From positions 1-64,000 of the forward strand of contig CAZEIH010000007.1 in assembly GCA_964512095.1 (NCBI GenBank): a DNA stretch of 64,000 bases. Reading direction: 5' to 3'. Under the pieces are notes generated by a model, which had not been told where the DNA came from, made no database searches, and was given only the letters and a program-made list of their open reading frames with translations. Position numbers and translations under genes: made by a program. The DNA is from DTU013 sp964512095 (GTDB taxonomy: Bacteria > Bacillota > Clostridia > Acetivibrionales > DTU013). Within the stretch, counting starts at the first letter, position 1, and the number at the start of each line of letters is the position of its first letter. Of this stretch, positions 16,444-25,189 are shown one piece after another.

Positions 16444-16674
16444 ATGAATGTAGAAAAAATATTGGCATATTATAATGAACACAGGGGCGCTGTTAAGGGT
16501 TCGGCTATTGGCTTTATTCTGTCAGTCCTCATACTGGTACTGGGCTTTATGAAAGTGCTTTTTATTGCAATATTTACTGGATTAGGTTATTATATTGGCA
16601 AAAGATTGCACGAAGATAAAAACTACATAAAAAACCTACTGGATAGGGTTTTGCCGCCCGGCACCTACCGTTAA
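16444..16674 (+). CDS. DUF2273 small membrane protein
   Basis: A 76-residue protein with two membrane helices separated by a few residues (GSAIGFILSVLILVLGFMKVLFIAIFTGLGYYIG) and a charged C-terminus with NLLDRVLPPGTYR. It is a regular member of the DUF2273 family, which is nearly always next to asp23/amaP. Its exact role is unknown; an accessory role in the Asp23 envelope complex is an inference from context. GGAGG lies eight bases before the ATG. Confidence 0.9.
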   Translation: MNVEKILAYYNEHRGAVKGSAIGFILSVLILVLGFMKVLFIAIFTGLGYYIGKRLHEDKNYIKNLLDRVLPPGTYR

Positions 16675-16716
16675 TCAGGAAGGATTTTTTACCGCAGGTT
16701 ACAAGGAGGGTAAACA

Positions 16717-17145
16717 ATGGGACGCAGAGCCTCCAGAGAGATGGCTATGAAGCTGTTATACCAATTGGAAATACAAAGGGATGACAGAGAAGCTCAAAAG
16801 AATCGATTTTTTGAAGAGAATTCTTTGGAGCCAAATGACAAAGCATATATAGAAGATGTTATCGATGGTGTATTTGCCAATCACGAAGCAATCATCAGTT
16901 TGATTGAAAAACATTCTAAGGGTTGGAAGATAGGCCGTATATCAAAAATCGATCTTTCCATAATGAGCTTGAGTATTTATGAGATTTGTCAAAGGGAGGA
17001 TATCCCTTACAATGTATCAGTCAATGAGGCTGTGGAATTGGCAAAGCGTTACAGTAGCGAGGATGCTGGTTCTTTCATCAATGGTATACTCAGTAAAATA
17101 TCCACCAACGATTTAGATAATGAAAAAAAAAGTAATGGCGGTTGA
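16717..17145 (+). CDS. nusB: Transcription antitermination factor NusB
   Basis: A 142-residue all-helical NusB, which with NusE (S10) binds boxA of rRNA leaders. It begins MGRRASREMAMKLLYQLEI, and the C-terminal signature is DIPYNVSVNEAVELAKRYSSEDAGSFINGIL, interrupted by no gaps. AAGGAGGG precedes the ATG by seven bases. It is the first gene of the nusB-xseA-xseB-ispA-OLE-oapA-dxs series. Its stop overlaps an in-frame TTG of xseA, but the likely xseA ATG is five bases further on. folD, often found between nusB and xseA, is absent. Confidence 0.95.
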   Translation: MGRRASREMAMKLLYQLEIQRDDREAQKNRFFEENSLEPNDKAYIEDVIDGVFANHEAIISLIEKHSKGWKIGRISKIDLSIMSLSIYEICQREDIPYNVSVNEAVELAKRYSSEDAGSFINGILSKISTNDLDNEKKSNGG

Positions 17146-17150
17146 AAATT

Positions 17151-18371
17151 ATGCCTAAAATGAATGCCCTTTCTGTATCAGAAATAAATAAGTATATAAA
17201 GGAGCTTTTGGCAAAGGATATAATTTTATCTGGGCTATGGGTGAAGGGCGAAATATCCAACTTTAAAAACCACTATTCCGGCCATTTTTATTTTACACTG
17301 AAGGACGAGAAGGCTGTTCTCAAATGTGTAATGTTTAGATCACATGCATCCTCCATGAGCTTTGTGCCGGAAAATGGCATGAAGGTATTAATAAGAGGAT
17401 ATATTTCACTATTCGAACGAGATGGGCAATATCAGCTATATGCGGAGGAAATGCAACCTGATGGAATAGGAGCATTGTACATTGCTTTTGAGAAGCTTAA
17501 GAATAAGCTCCAGGCCGAGGGTATGTTTGATATGGATAGAAAACGTAAGCTACCATATATCCCGCGCTCTATTGGGGTTGTTACCTCATCTACAGGGGCT
17601 GTAATTAAAGACATAATCAATGTTCTCAGCAGAAGGTTCTATAATGTAAGCATAAAACTATATCCTGTACAGGTCCAGGGTGAACAGGCAGCAGGACAGA
17701 TAGCTGCAGCCATGCGTCGTTTCAATGAGCTGGACAATGTAGATGTAATCATAGTAGCCAGGGGCGGAGGGTCCCTGGAGGAGCTTTGGGCATTTAACGA
17801 GGAAATTGTGGCAAGGAGCATACATCAATCTCATATACCTGTTATTTCGGCAGTAGGTCATGAAACCGACTATACCATATCTGATTTTGTAGCCGATGTA
17901 AGGGCTCCTACTCCTTCGGCTGCAGCAGAGCTTGCAATGCCTGAAAGGGCTGTTGTTGAGAACAGGCTGGATGGATTGAAAATGCGTCTAAGAAATGCAA
18001 TAAACAAAAAGACGTCTATGGACAGGCTGCATATAAAGCGATTAGAGGGCAGTGTTGCATTTAAGCAGCCATATAACAAGATATACCAGGATAGAATGCT
18101 AGTGGATGTACAGAAGCGATATATGGAGAAGGCTCTGGCGGCACTAAGTAGTGAATACAGAAACATATTATCACTTCTAGCGGCAAGGCTCGATACGCTT
18201 AGTCCGCTTAACTCGCTAGCAAGGGGATATTGCATAATCAGGTCCAATAAAGACGATACTCTAATAAAATCAGTAAGCTCTGTCAGTACTGGAGATAGGC
18301 TGGAGGTAAGTCTCACCGATGGGAGACTGGACTGTACTGTTAATAGTATTAAGGGGGATAAAGATGAGTAG
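17151..18371 (+). CDS. xseA: Exodeoxyribonuclease VII large subunit
   Basis: A 406-residue subunit of the single-strand-specific exonuclease VII. The N-terminal OB fold has LWVKGEISNFKNHYSGHFYFTLKD with ML(R)C-like positions. The catalytic core has GVVTSSTGAVIKDI, VIIVARGGGSLEELWAFNEE and VISAVGHETDYTISDFVAD. A long helical region follows, and the end has LSPLNSLARGYCII. The ATG at 17151 is chosen; a TTG at 17142 overlaps the nusB stop. It overlaps xseB by eight bases. Confidence 0.95.
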   Translation: MPKMNALSVSEINKYIKELLAKDIILSGLWVKGEISNFKNHYSGHFYFTLKDEKAVLKCVMFRSHASSMSFVPENGMKVLIRGYISLFERDGQYQLYAEEMQPDGIGALYIAFEKLKNKLQAEGMFDMDRKRKLPYIPRSIGVVTSSTGAVIKDIINVLSRRFYNVSIKLYPVQVQGEQAAGQIAAAMRRFNELDNVDVIIVARGGGSLEELWAFNEEIVARSIHQSHIPVISAVGHETDYTISDFVADVRAPTPSAAAELAMPERAVVENRLDGLKMRLRNAINKKTSMDRLHIKRLEGSVAFKQPYNKIYQDRMLVDVQKRYMEKALAALSSEYRNILSLLAARLDTLSPLNSLARGYCIIRSNKDDTLIKSVSSVSTGDRLEVSLTDGRLDCTVNSIKGDKDE

Positions 18372-18588
18372 TGAAGATGTTACATTCGAAAATGCTATTG
18401 CTGAGCTTGAGGTAATAGTTAAAAAGCTGGAAAAGGGAGAACTGACTCTGGATGATTCCATTGGATTTTTCAAAAGGGGAGTTGAGCTTACAAAGTATTG
18501 CAATAAGAAGCTGGATGAAGCTGAAAGAAGCATTACTATGCTTGTTGAAGGAGAGAACGGTATTATAGAAAAGGAGATGTCCGTTTAA
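18364..18588 (+). CDS. xseB: Exodeoxyribonuclease VII small subunit
   Basis: A 74-residue helical protein with FENAIAELEVIVKKLEKGELTLDDSIGFFKRGVEL, the XseB signature. It forms the exonuclease VII complex with the product of the overlapping xseA gene. The ATG at 18364 follows AAGGGGGAT and lies inside the last codons of xseA, indicating coupled translation. A longer in-frame start at 18319 would duplicate part of xseA and is not used. Confidence 0.95.
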   Translation: MSSEDVTFENAIAELEVIVKKLEKGELTLDDSIGFFKRGVELTKYCNKKLDEAERSITMLVEGENGIIEKEMSV

Positions 18589-18608
18589 GGACATATTACG
18601 TACCTATC

Positions 18609-19499
18609 ATGGACTTTAAAGCGAGATACGACGAATATGTAAATGAGACAAATACTGCATTGGACGGTATCATTACAACAGGTGAAGGGGCAGGCTCTAG
18701 CATATTCAATGCGATGAAATACAGTGTGGCAGCCGGAGGAAAACGATTTCGACCAGTGCTTGCCCTTGCTGTGTGTGAATTGCTTGATGGTAATAAAAAG
18801 GATGTTATGCCATTTGCTTGCGCTATAGAGCTTATACATACTTACTCTCTCATTCATGATGACCTTCCGGCCATGGATAATGACGACTACAGGAGGGGTA
18901 TGCCCACAAATCACAAGGTATTTGGTGAGGCTATGGCAATACTAGCTGGTGATGCTCTACTTAACAAGGCATACGAACTGATGATATCTCATATTACACA
19001 AAATAATTCCTATTCACAAAGCTATACTAATGCAATGAACATTATAGCTTTCAATGCCGGCGCTGAAGGAATGATTCGCGGTCAGACAATTGATATCGAA
19101 TCAGAAGGCATAACTATTTCACAAGATACGCTAAAGCTTATGCATAGCTGTAAGACCGGGGCATTGATAAAATCTCCCGTGCTTGCAGCAGCCAGTATAT
19201 GCGGGGCCTCCCGGGAGCAATATGAATGCCTTGAAAAGTATGCACAGGCTATTGGTCTAGCATTTCAGATAAAGGATGACATAATGGATGTAAAGGGCAG
19301 CTTGGAACAGATGGGAAAGCCTGTTGGCAGCGATGCAGTAGCGAACAAGTCAACATATGTTACATTATATGGAATAGATACAGCACTGGAGCTTCTTAAC
19401 CAGTCTGTATCTACGGCGGAGGAGTCCCTCGCATGCTTTGGAGATAAGGCGTTTTTTCTTAGGGAGCTTGCGTGCTTCATTAGAGATAGAGACAACTAA
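18609..19499 (+). CDS. ispA: Polyprenyl (farnesyl/geranyl) diphosphate synthase
   Basis: A 296-residue trans-prenyltransferase that condenses isopentenyl diphosphate onto dimethylallyl or geranyl diphosphate. It has GGKRFRPVLALAVCE, the first aspartate-rich motif DDLPAMDND and, near residue 225, the second, KDDIMD. Two residues between the aspartate pair in motif one and the overall length fit the bacterial farnesyl diphosphate synthase type. The ATG at 18609 has only a poor AAGGA site well upstream. It is 20 bp after xseB and directly upstream of OLE RNA, the usual neighbour order in OLE-bearing Firmicutes. Confidence 0.93.
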   Translation: MDFKARYDEYVNETNTALDGIITTGEGAGSSIFNAMKYSVAAGGKRFRPVLALAVCELLDGNKKDVMPFACAIELIHTYSLIHDDLPAMDNDDYRRGMPTNHKVFGEAMAILAGDALLNKAYELMISHITQNNSYSQSYTNAMNIIAFNAGAEGMIRGQTIDIESEGITISQDTLKLMHSCKTGALIKSPVLAAASICGASREQYECLEKYAQAIGLAFQIKDDIMDVKGSLEQMGKPVGSDAVANKSTYVTLYGIDTALELLNQSVSTAEESLACFGDKAFFLRELACFIRDRDN

Positions 19500-19627
19500 A
19501 TGCCAGGTAAGTGAAGCTTACCGGTGAACCCCCAATATAATTAGCATTATTAGTACGTATAGAGACGATAAATTGCAATAGAATCAGAAATGTGTCAATT
19601 AAGTTGTAAACAGAACAAAAGTGATTC

Positions 19628-19656
19628 TTTATCAGCTTTTGAAAATATGTTATAAT
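19628..19656 (+). promoter_or_regulatory. Probable promoter of OLE RNA
   Basis: A perfect TATAAT at 19651-19656 has a poor -35 candidate (TTTATC, 19628-19633) 17 bp upstream. It places the transcript start at about 19663, ten bases before the closing stem of OLE RNA. The -10 box is clear; the -35 is an inference. Confidence 0.6.
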
Positions 19657-19663
19657 AAGATTT

Positions 19664-20315
19664 CAAAAAACATGGTGGCGCAGTATTCTAGTCAGTACTG
19701 CCGCTTCTCAAGGCGGGCCTAAAAATCCGTTAAAGGGCATATCGATGAAGTTCCTTGTGTCGGCTTGTTGCGCCCAGCGGTGGGTCGATGCTGGGAGTTA
19801 AGGTTTAGGGGCGATCTGCAATGGCATGCAGGCGTTGACCCCTTTACCGTGGAGACCCTGACTTGTGGAAGAATAGCCGGCATGAAATCCTTTTGTATGG
19901 AGACAGCTTCAGACTAAAAGGACGAAGGCCGCATGTCGACTACGATCAGGGATTAAACCTGTTAGGCGGTATCGTATGATGCTGCGAACAGCGTAGCCTG
20001 CCTTGCGTGGGTATGGTGGATAATGGATCAGATGCAGGAGTACTGGCCGGTATGAGCGCATTATCGCTGTTTGAAACCATATTTGCAAAAGAGGCTAGGA
20101 AGCGGTTTGACTGTTGGGGAAAACCCCTAGACTGTTCTGAATTGAGATATAATGGGGATTGTAGTGTGGACTAAGTGGTAATCAGGCTCTTCCAGTGGTA
20201 ACACGGTAGCCGCAAATTCAAAGGGAAACCACTGATTTGGCGACATTTCAGTATTTACGGGGGAAATCCTGCCTGACCTAAGCCGCAAAATTTACTCATT
20301 GTGTCGCCACCTGTT
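19664..20315 (+). ncRNA. ole: OLE RNA (ornate, large, extremophilic RNA)
   Basis: A roughly 650-base gene-free stretch between ispA and oapA-dxs, the position and size known for OLE RNA in Bacillus halodurans and Clostridia. It is relatively GC-rich for this genome and rich in helices. The ends pair (GGTGGCG at 19674-19680 with CGCCACC at 20305-20311). Inside are a GCAGTA/TACTGC hairpin near 19680-19702, CCCAGC/GCTGGG at 19773-19795, CTGCA/TGCAG within GGGG/CCCC at 19808-19842, CCCTGA/TCAGGG bracketing 19856-19951, and GGGGAAAACCCC near 20118. In B. halodurans OLE forms a membrane ribonucleoprotein with OapA and helps tolerance of ethanol, cold and magnesium. That role here is inferred. Identification rests on position, size, structure and the adjacent oapA; a covariance search would settle it. 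Confidence 0.93.
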
Positions 20316-20329
20316 TAAATAAAATTATC

Positions 20330-20373
20330 GAGACATAAATGGTGCATTATGGAATAATACAACTTTATGTCTC
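20330..20373 (+). other. Hairpin between OLE RNA and oapA
   Basis: AGACATAAA (from 20331) and TTTATGTCT (to 20372) form a perfect stem with a loop of about 24 bases, ending 14 bases before the oapA ribosome site. There is no T-run, so it is more likely a processing or stability structure than a terminator. Confidence 0.5.
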
Positions 20374-20400
20374 ATACATAGATTTTGGAGGAGTTTGGAG

Positions 20401-21039
20401 TTGGAGGAAAATTGTAAGCATCCGATCGATAGAAAAAGGGTGAGGTTCAAATCATCGGCGGTTGCTGGTTCCAGACGCAAAAACATAATATGGGTACTGT
20501 TAATAACCGTCGTGTCTTTTCTTATATCTTCAGTACTTACAGCAGCGTCTTCTGATGTTTTAAAAGAAGCCGATATGTTTACGGCATTTCTTGTAATTTT
20601 AATTATTATTCTCATCAATATAATATTCGACATAATAGGAACAGCAGTAACAGCGGCAGAAGAGGCACCCTTTCATGCAATGGCCTCCAGAAAGCTATAT
20701 GGTGCCAAGCAATCAATTAGGCTGATTAGAAATGCAGACAAGGTTTCTAATGTTTGCAATGACGTAATAGGTGATATATGTGGTATTATTAGTGGTGCGG
20801 CAGGTACATATATTATAATCAGGATTATTGGTTCAAGAGGCGGTATATCATTAGAAGAGCTTGCCATCACAGGCTTAATAACAGCTCTAACAGTAGGAGG
20901 CAAAGCACTAGGGAAGAATATTGCACTACACAATAGCAATTACATAATATATAAGGTTAGTATAATTATTAGATTTGTACTGGACAAAATACTATTCTTC
21001 AAAAGAAAAAGGAAACCCCAAAATGATAGAAAAAGATGA
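20401..21039 (+). CDS. oapA: OLE RNA-associated membrane protein OapA
   Basis: A 212-residue membrane protein encoded directly after OLE RNA and before dxs. A basic N-terminus (DRKRVRFKSS, SRRKN) precedes membrane helices at about residues 29-50 and 58-88, two more between about 118 and 172, and a lysine/arginine-rich tail (FFKRKRKPQNDRKR). The basic ends could contact RNA. The DxxxN motif described for OapA is present as D113-K-V-S-N117. The start is taken as TTG 20401, because GGAGGAG (20387-20393) is correctly spaced from it; TTG 20395 is too close. The gene overlaps dxs by 17 bases. It is the recognised partner of OLE, and its biochemical role (possibly magnesium-related) is unsettled. 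Confidence 0.92.
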   Translation: MEENCKHPIDRKRVRFKSSAVAGSRRKNIIWVLLITVVSFLISSVLTAASSDVLKEADMFTAFLVILIIILINIIFDIIGTAVTAAEEAPFHAMASRKLYGAKQSIRLIRNADKVSNVCNDVIGDICGIISGAAGTYIIIRIIGSRGGISLEELAITGLITALTVGGKALGKNIALHNSNYIIYKVSIIIRFVLDKILFFKRKRKPQNDRKR

Positions 21040-22915
21040 TAATAAAAAGCTACTTGATAAAATAAAATCTCCTGATGATATTAAAAAGCTAACCTTAGCT
21101 GAGCTTAAGACTTTAGCTGAAGAGATTAGGCACTTTCTAATAGAAAGGGTTTCAGTAACAGGAGGCCATCTGGCATCCAATTTAGGTGTTGTTGAGTTGA
21201 CATTGGTTTTGCACAGTGTGTTTAATGCCCCTTTTGACAAGATAATATGGGATGTTGGTCATCAGTCCTATGTACATAAGATTATTACAGGGCGTAAGGA
21301 TTGTTTTGATACATTACGCCAGTATGGTGGCTTATCAGGCTTTCCTAAGGACTCTGAAAGTGAGTATGACTGCTTTAATACCGGCCATAGCAGCACATCA
21401 ATCTCTGCAGCACTTGGGTACGCTAAGGCACGGGACTTGATGCAGGAGGACTATGCAGTGGCAGCGGTGATAGGTGATGGTGCATTAACAGGCGGAATGG
21501 CCTTTGAAGCGTTGAATGACGTAGGACGTTCCTCTAATAATATGATTATTATACTTAATGATAATGGAATGTCCATTAGTAAAAATGTGGGAGGATTTTC
21601 AAGGTATCTTAGTAAAATAAGAACCCAGCCCATTTACTATAAAGCCAAGGAGGATTTTGAAGATTTTCTCCATAAGCTTCCCGGTATCGGTAATAAGGCG
21701 GCAAAGGCTTTGAAAAGGGCAAAGGGTACAATTAAATATATCGTTATACCAAGTATGCTTTTTGAGGAAATCGGCCTAAAGTATTTGGGGCCTATTGACG
21801 GTCATGATATTGGAGAGCTTACAAAGGTATTATCCAATGCAAGAGGCATGAAGGGTCCTGTGTTGATCCATGTGAAAACACAGAAGGGAAAAGGCTACCA
21901 ATTTGCAGAAAGCAAGCCTCAGAAATTTCATGGTGTGTCGCCCTTTGAAATTGAAACTGGTGAGGTCAAGGTGAATAACGGTCATACATATTCGAGTGTT
22001 TTCGGAGAAAAGATAGTGGCCTTGGCAGAAAAAGATCCTAAGCTGGTTGCAATAACTGCAGCAATGCCTCTTGGTACTGGGTTGGATGAATTCTCCAAGA
22101 AATACCCCCGGCGGTTCTTTGATGTTGGTATTGCCGAGCAGCATGCAGTTACCTTTGCAGCGGGATTGGCCAAGTCGGGAATTAAGCCAATTGTGGCTGT
22201 TTACTCCACCTTCCTGCAGAGAGCTTACGATCAAATAATCCATGATGTAGCTCTACAAAAGCTCCATGTTGTCTTTGCTATAGACAGGGCAGGCCTTGTA
22301 GGAGATGATGGAGAAACCCATCAAGGATTGTATGACCTGTCATACCTAAACCATATACCCAATTTGGCAATAGTTGCGCCGGCTGATTATAGTGAATTTA
22401 CAAGTATGCTTGATTACTGTGTTTCACAACATAAAGGTCCTATTGCAATCCGATACCCCCGGGGTACAGGGGAGGAAATGCTAGTACAGCCTTTGCCTAT
22501 CGAATACGGTAAGGGGGTAAAATTGACAACAGGAAATGATATTACCATTGTAGCAGTTGGAAAAATGGTGGAGCTAGCTCTTCAGGTTAGTGAATTGCTA
22601 CTGAAAGACGGTATTCATGCTGAAGTCATAAATGCCAGATTTATAAAGCCCTTGGATACAAGGCTGATAATGGAAAGTGCTTCTAAAACTCGCATTGTGG
22701 CGACAATAGAGGATAACTGCATTAAGGGAGGTTTTGGGAGCAGTGTGCTAGAGCTTATGAATGAAAATGGAAATTTAATTAAAACGAAGGTTTTTGGATT
22801 CCCTGATATACCGATTCCCCATGGCTCCAGTGACATATTATATAAAAAGTATAAATTGGATGGGGATTCGATTGCCAGTGAAATAATAGGACTGTTGAAA
22901 AAAAAACAGCGATAA
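21023..22915 (+). CDS. dxs: 1-deoxy-D-xylulose-5-phosphate synthase
   Basis: A 630-residue thiamine-diphosphate enzyme that joins pyruvate and glyceraldehyde 3-phosphate in the first step of the MEP isoprenoid pathway. It shows IWDVGHQSYVHKIITGR, FNTGHSSTSISAALG, the cofactor-binding stretch VIGDGALTGGMAFEALN...NDNGMSIS, the transketolase centre DVGIAEQHAVTFAAGLA and the C-terminal HGSSD. The ATG at 21023 follows AAAAAGGAAA and lies inside the oapA end. Together with ispA it brackets OLE RNA with isoprenoid genes. It is normal in length and complete. Confidence 0.96.
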   Translation: MIEKDDNKKLLDKIKSPDDIKKLTLAELKTLAEEIRHFLIERVSVTGGHLASNLGVVELTLVLHSVFNAPFDKIIWDVGHQSYVHKIITGRKDCFDTLRQYGGLSGFPKDSESEYDCFNTGHSSTSISAALGYAKARDLMQEDYAVAAVIGDGALTGGMAFEALNDVGRSSNNMIIILNDNGMSISKNVGGFSRYLSKIRTQPIYYKAKEDFEDFLHKLPGIGNKAAKALKRAKGTIKYIVIPSMLFEEIGLKYLGPIDGHDIGELTKVLSNARGMKGPVLIHVKTQKGKGYQFAESKPQKFHGVSPFEIETGEVKVNNGHTYSSVFGEKIVALAEKDPKLVAITAAMPLGTGLDEFSKKYPRRFFDVGIAEQHAVTFAAGLAKSGIKPIVAVYSTFLQRAYDQIIHDVALQKLHVVFAIDRAGLVGDDGETHQGLYDLSYLNHIPNLAIVAPADYSEFTSMLDYCVSQHKGPIAIRYPRGTGEEMLVQPLPIEYGKGVKLTTGNDITIVAVGKMVELALQVSELLLKDGIHAEVINARFIKPLDTRLIMESASKTRIVATIEDNCIKGGFGSSVLELMNENGNLIKTKVFGFPDIPIPHGSSDILYKKYKLDGDSIASEIIGLLKKKQR

Positions 22916-22955
22916 TATAGAGTGAAAATCAATTAATTATTTAGGAGGGATTTGC

Positions 22956-23765
22956 TTGAGTAAAGAAAGACTTGATGTGCTACTTGTACAAAAGGGGCTC
23001 TGTGAAAGCCGTGAAAGGGCAAAAAGCTCAATAATGGCTGGGCTGGTATATGTTAACGGAGAGCGGGCTGATAAGGCGGGCAGCTTATATCCAATTGACG
23101 CATACATTAAGCTAAAGGAAGAAATCAATCCCTATGTAAGCAGAGGTGGACTCAAGTTTGCCAAGGCAATTAAATACTTCGGTATAGAGCTAATTGGAAA
23201 AACAGCATTGGATATCGGAGCATCTACAGGAGGCTTTACAGACTGTATGCTTAAAAACGGCGCAGAAAGGGTTGTTGCTGTGGATGTGGGATATGGACAG
23301 CTAGCATGGGATTTGAGAAATGATGAAAGAGTTATCAATATGGAAAGGACCAATATTCGTTATGTGACGCCTGAGGATGTTGGATTTTTCTCTGATTTTG
23401 CATCTATTGACGTATCCTTTATCTCATTAAGTAAGGTGTTGTACCCTGTAATGGAATTATTGAAGCCTGGAATTGGAGAACTGGTTTGCCTTATCAAGCC
23501 TCAGTTTGAGGCGGGGCGGGATAAGGTAGGAAAACACGGAGTTGTCAGGGATATTGAGGTTCACCGTCAGGTCGTGGAGGAAGTAGTGGAATATGCTTTA
23601 AGAATCGGCTTTTATTTCAGGAATATAACATTTTCACCCATTAAAGGTCCTGAGGGAAATATAGAATATTTGTGTTATTTATCACTGTATAATGGTTCTT
23701 CAGATTTAAAAGAAATATTGCCCAGGATTGCTGAGGCTGTGAAAAGCTCTCATGAGGATTTATAA
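22956..23765 (+). CDS. tlyA: TlyA family rRNA methyltransferase/hemolysin-like protein
   Basis: A 269-residue protein with an N-terminal S4 RNA-binding domain (about residues 3-65: ERLDVLLVQKGL...ERAKSSIMAGLVYVNG). A FtsJ/RrmJ-type methyltransferase domain follows, with ALDIGASTGGFTDCML for S-adenosylmethionine binding, then VDVGYGQLAWDLR and a lysine in LIKPQFEAG. TlyA enzymes 2'-O-methylate rRNA riboses; the substrate here is inferred. The start is TTG at 22956, with AGGAGGGA at 22943-22950. It corresponds to yqxC in the Bacillus dxs-yqxC-argR-recN order. Confidence 0.92.
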   Translation: MSKERLDVLLVQKGLCESRERAKSSIMAGLVYVNGERADKAGSLYPIDAYIKLKEEINPYVSRGGLKFAKAIKYFGIELIGKTALDIGASTGGFTDCMLKNGAERVVAVDVGYGQLAWDLRNDERVINMERTNIRYVTPEDVGFFSDFASIDVSFISLSKVLYPVMELLKPGIGELVCLIKPQFEAGRDKVGKHGVVRDIEVHRQVVEEVVEYALRIGFYFRNITFSPIKGPEGNIEYLCYLSLYNGSSDLKEILPRIAEAVKSSHEDL

Positions 23766-23839
23766 TAGTAAAAATCTACTCTATAATGTATAATGTTAAG
23801 GAACTCTTACACCTACCCTCTCTTGATTAGGAGGTATTG

Positions 23840-24724
23840 ATGAAAAGGATTGGCATAATTACAAACTTGGATAAGGATGTTGATTATACATATACAAAGC
23901 TTCTAGCCCAAAGCATTACGAGGCATGGAGGACAGGCCTTTATGGCAGACAAGCTGGCTGAAGCCACCGATATGGGAGTGAAATGCGGCAGAGAGGAAGA
24001 CATGATTAACTGCTGCGATTTGCTTGTATGCTTGGGAGGAGACGGAACTCTACTCAAGGCTGCAAGGGGGATATACGCCACTGAAATGCCGATAATGGGA
24101 ATAAACCTTGGCAACTTGGGTTTTCTCACCGAGGTTGACAAAAATAATATTGACACAGCTATAGTCCAGCTTTTCGAAGGAAACTACCAGATAGAAAAGA
24201 GGATGATGCTTGAGGCTGCTATTATCAGAAAGGGCAGAGAGACGATAACTGATGTGGCCCTTAACGACGTTGTGATTGCCAGGGGAGCAGAAGCAAGGAT
24301 ATTGCATGTAAAAACATTTATTAATGATATGTTTGTTGATACATTTCCAGGAGATGGACTGATAATATCCAGCCCTACAGGATCTACAGCATATTCTCTG
24401 TCAGCAGGAGGACCGATAGTAGAGCCGGATACCAATCTGATGGTTGTGACACCGATATGTCCCCATATCCTTTATTCCAGATCTTTTATTACAAAATCAG
24501 ACAGTGTAGTTAAGGCCATGGTGAATGAAGGGGCCCAACATATTGCAATGGTTTCTCTTGATGGTCAGCTGGGGCATGAAATGCAGGGCGGTGACAGAGT
24601 CGAAGTAAGAAAGTCCCAATACTCTATCAATTTGGTGAAGATGAACACAATGAACTTCTTTAACATACTCAGAACAAAAATATATTATAGAGGAGAGAGT
24701 CTAAAAAAAGATGAAGTACAGTAG
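23840..24724 (+). CDS. nadK: NAD kinase
   Basis: A 294-residue NAD kinase that makes NADP. It contains the GGDGT motif (VCLGGDGTLLKAARG, about residues 58-72), INLGNLGFLTEVD, the NDVVI loop and PGDGLIISSPTGSTAYSLSAGGPIV, the second signature region. The ATG at 23840 follows TAGGAGGT at a good distance, so the TTG at 23837 is not needed. It lies between tlyA and argR, overlapping argR by 14 bases. In many Clostridia nadK is inserted at this point of the otherwise Bacillus-like series. Confidence 0.95.
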   Translation: MKRIGIITNLDKDVDYTYTKLLAQSITRHGGQAFMADKLAEATDMGVKCGREEDMINCCDLLVCLGGDGTLLKAARGIYATEMPIMGINLGNLGFLTEVDKNNIDTAIVQLFEGNYQIEKRMMLEAAIIRKGRETITDVALNDVVIARGAEARILHVKTFINDMFVDTFPGDGLIISSPTGSTAYSLSAGGPIVEPDTNLMVVTPICPHILYSRSFITKSDSVVKAMVNEGAQHIAMVSLDGQLGHEMQGGDRVEVRKSQYSINLVKMNTMNFFNILRTKIYYRGESLKKDEVQ

Positions 24725-25160
24725 ACAATCCAAAATACTGGAACTGATTGATAAATTTCAGATTGAGACTCAGGAAGAGCTTGCTGAAAAGCTAAAGGAG
24801 CATGGTATGGATGTCACACAGGCAACCGTATCTAGAGACATTAAGGAGCTGAGACTTGTGAAATCAATGGTGGACAGTAATCACTACAGATATACTTCTA
24901 TATCTCAGAGTGACAACAATATTTCAAATAAACTGCTTACAATCTTTACAGAATCCTTTGTTGGCTGCGATTACGCAAACAATATCGTAGTAGTAAAGAC
25001 ATTGCCAGGCATGGCCCAAGCGTCAGCTTCAGCAATGGATGCGCTTAAATGGGCTGATATCGTTGGTACCATTGCCGGCGACGATACCATTTTAATTGTA
25101 TGCAGAGCTGAAAAAATTGCAGAGGAGCTTGTTAACAAGCTTAATAAAATGACTAAGTAG
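24711..25160 (+). CDS. argR: Arginine repressor
   Basis: A 149-residue ArgR. An N-terminal winged helix (QSKILELIDKFQIETQEELAEKL...VTQATVSRDIKELRL) is followed by a C-terminal hexamerisation and arginine-binding domain with GDDTILIVCR. It controls arginine synthesis and degradation genes in response to arginine, none of which are in this window. It starts inside nadK and is followed 29 bp later by recN, the standard Firmicute arrangement. No ARG box was searched for successfully. Confidence 0.95.
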   Translation: MKYSRQSKILELIDKFQIETQEELAEKLKEHGMDVTQATVSRDIKELRLVKSMVDSNHYRYTSISQSDNNISNKLLTIFTESFVGCDYANNIVVVKTLPGMAQASASAMDALKWADIVGTIAGDDTILIVCRAEKIAEELVNKLNKMTK

Positions 25161-25189
25161 TTTATTTCAAGTGATATTAGGGGGCAAAT

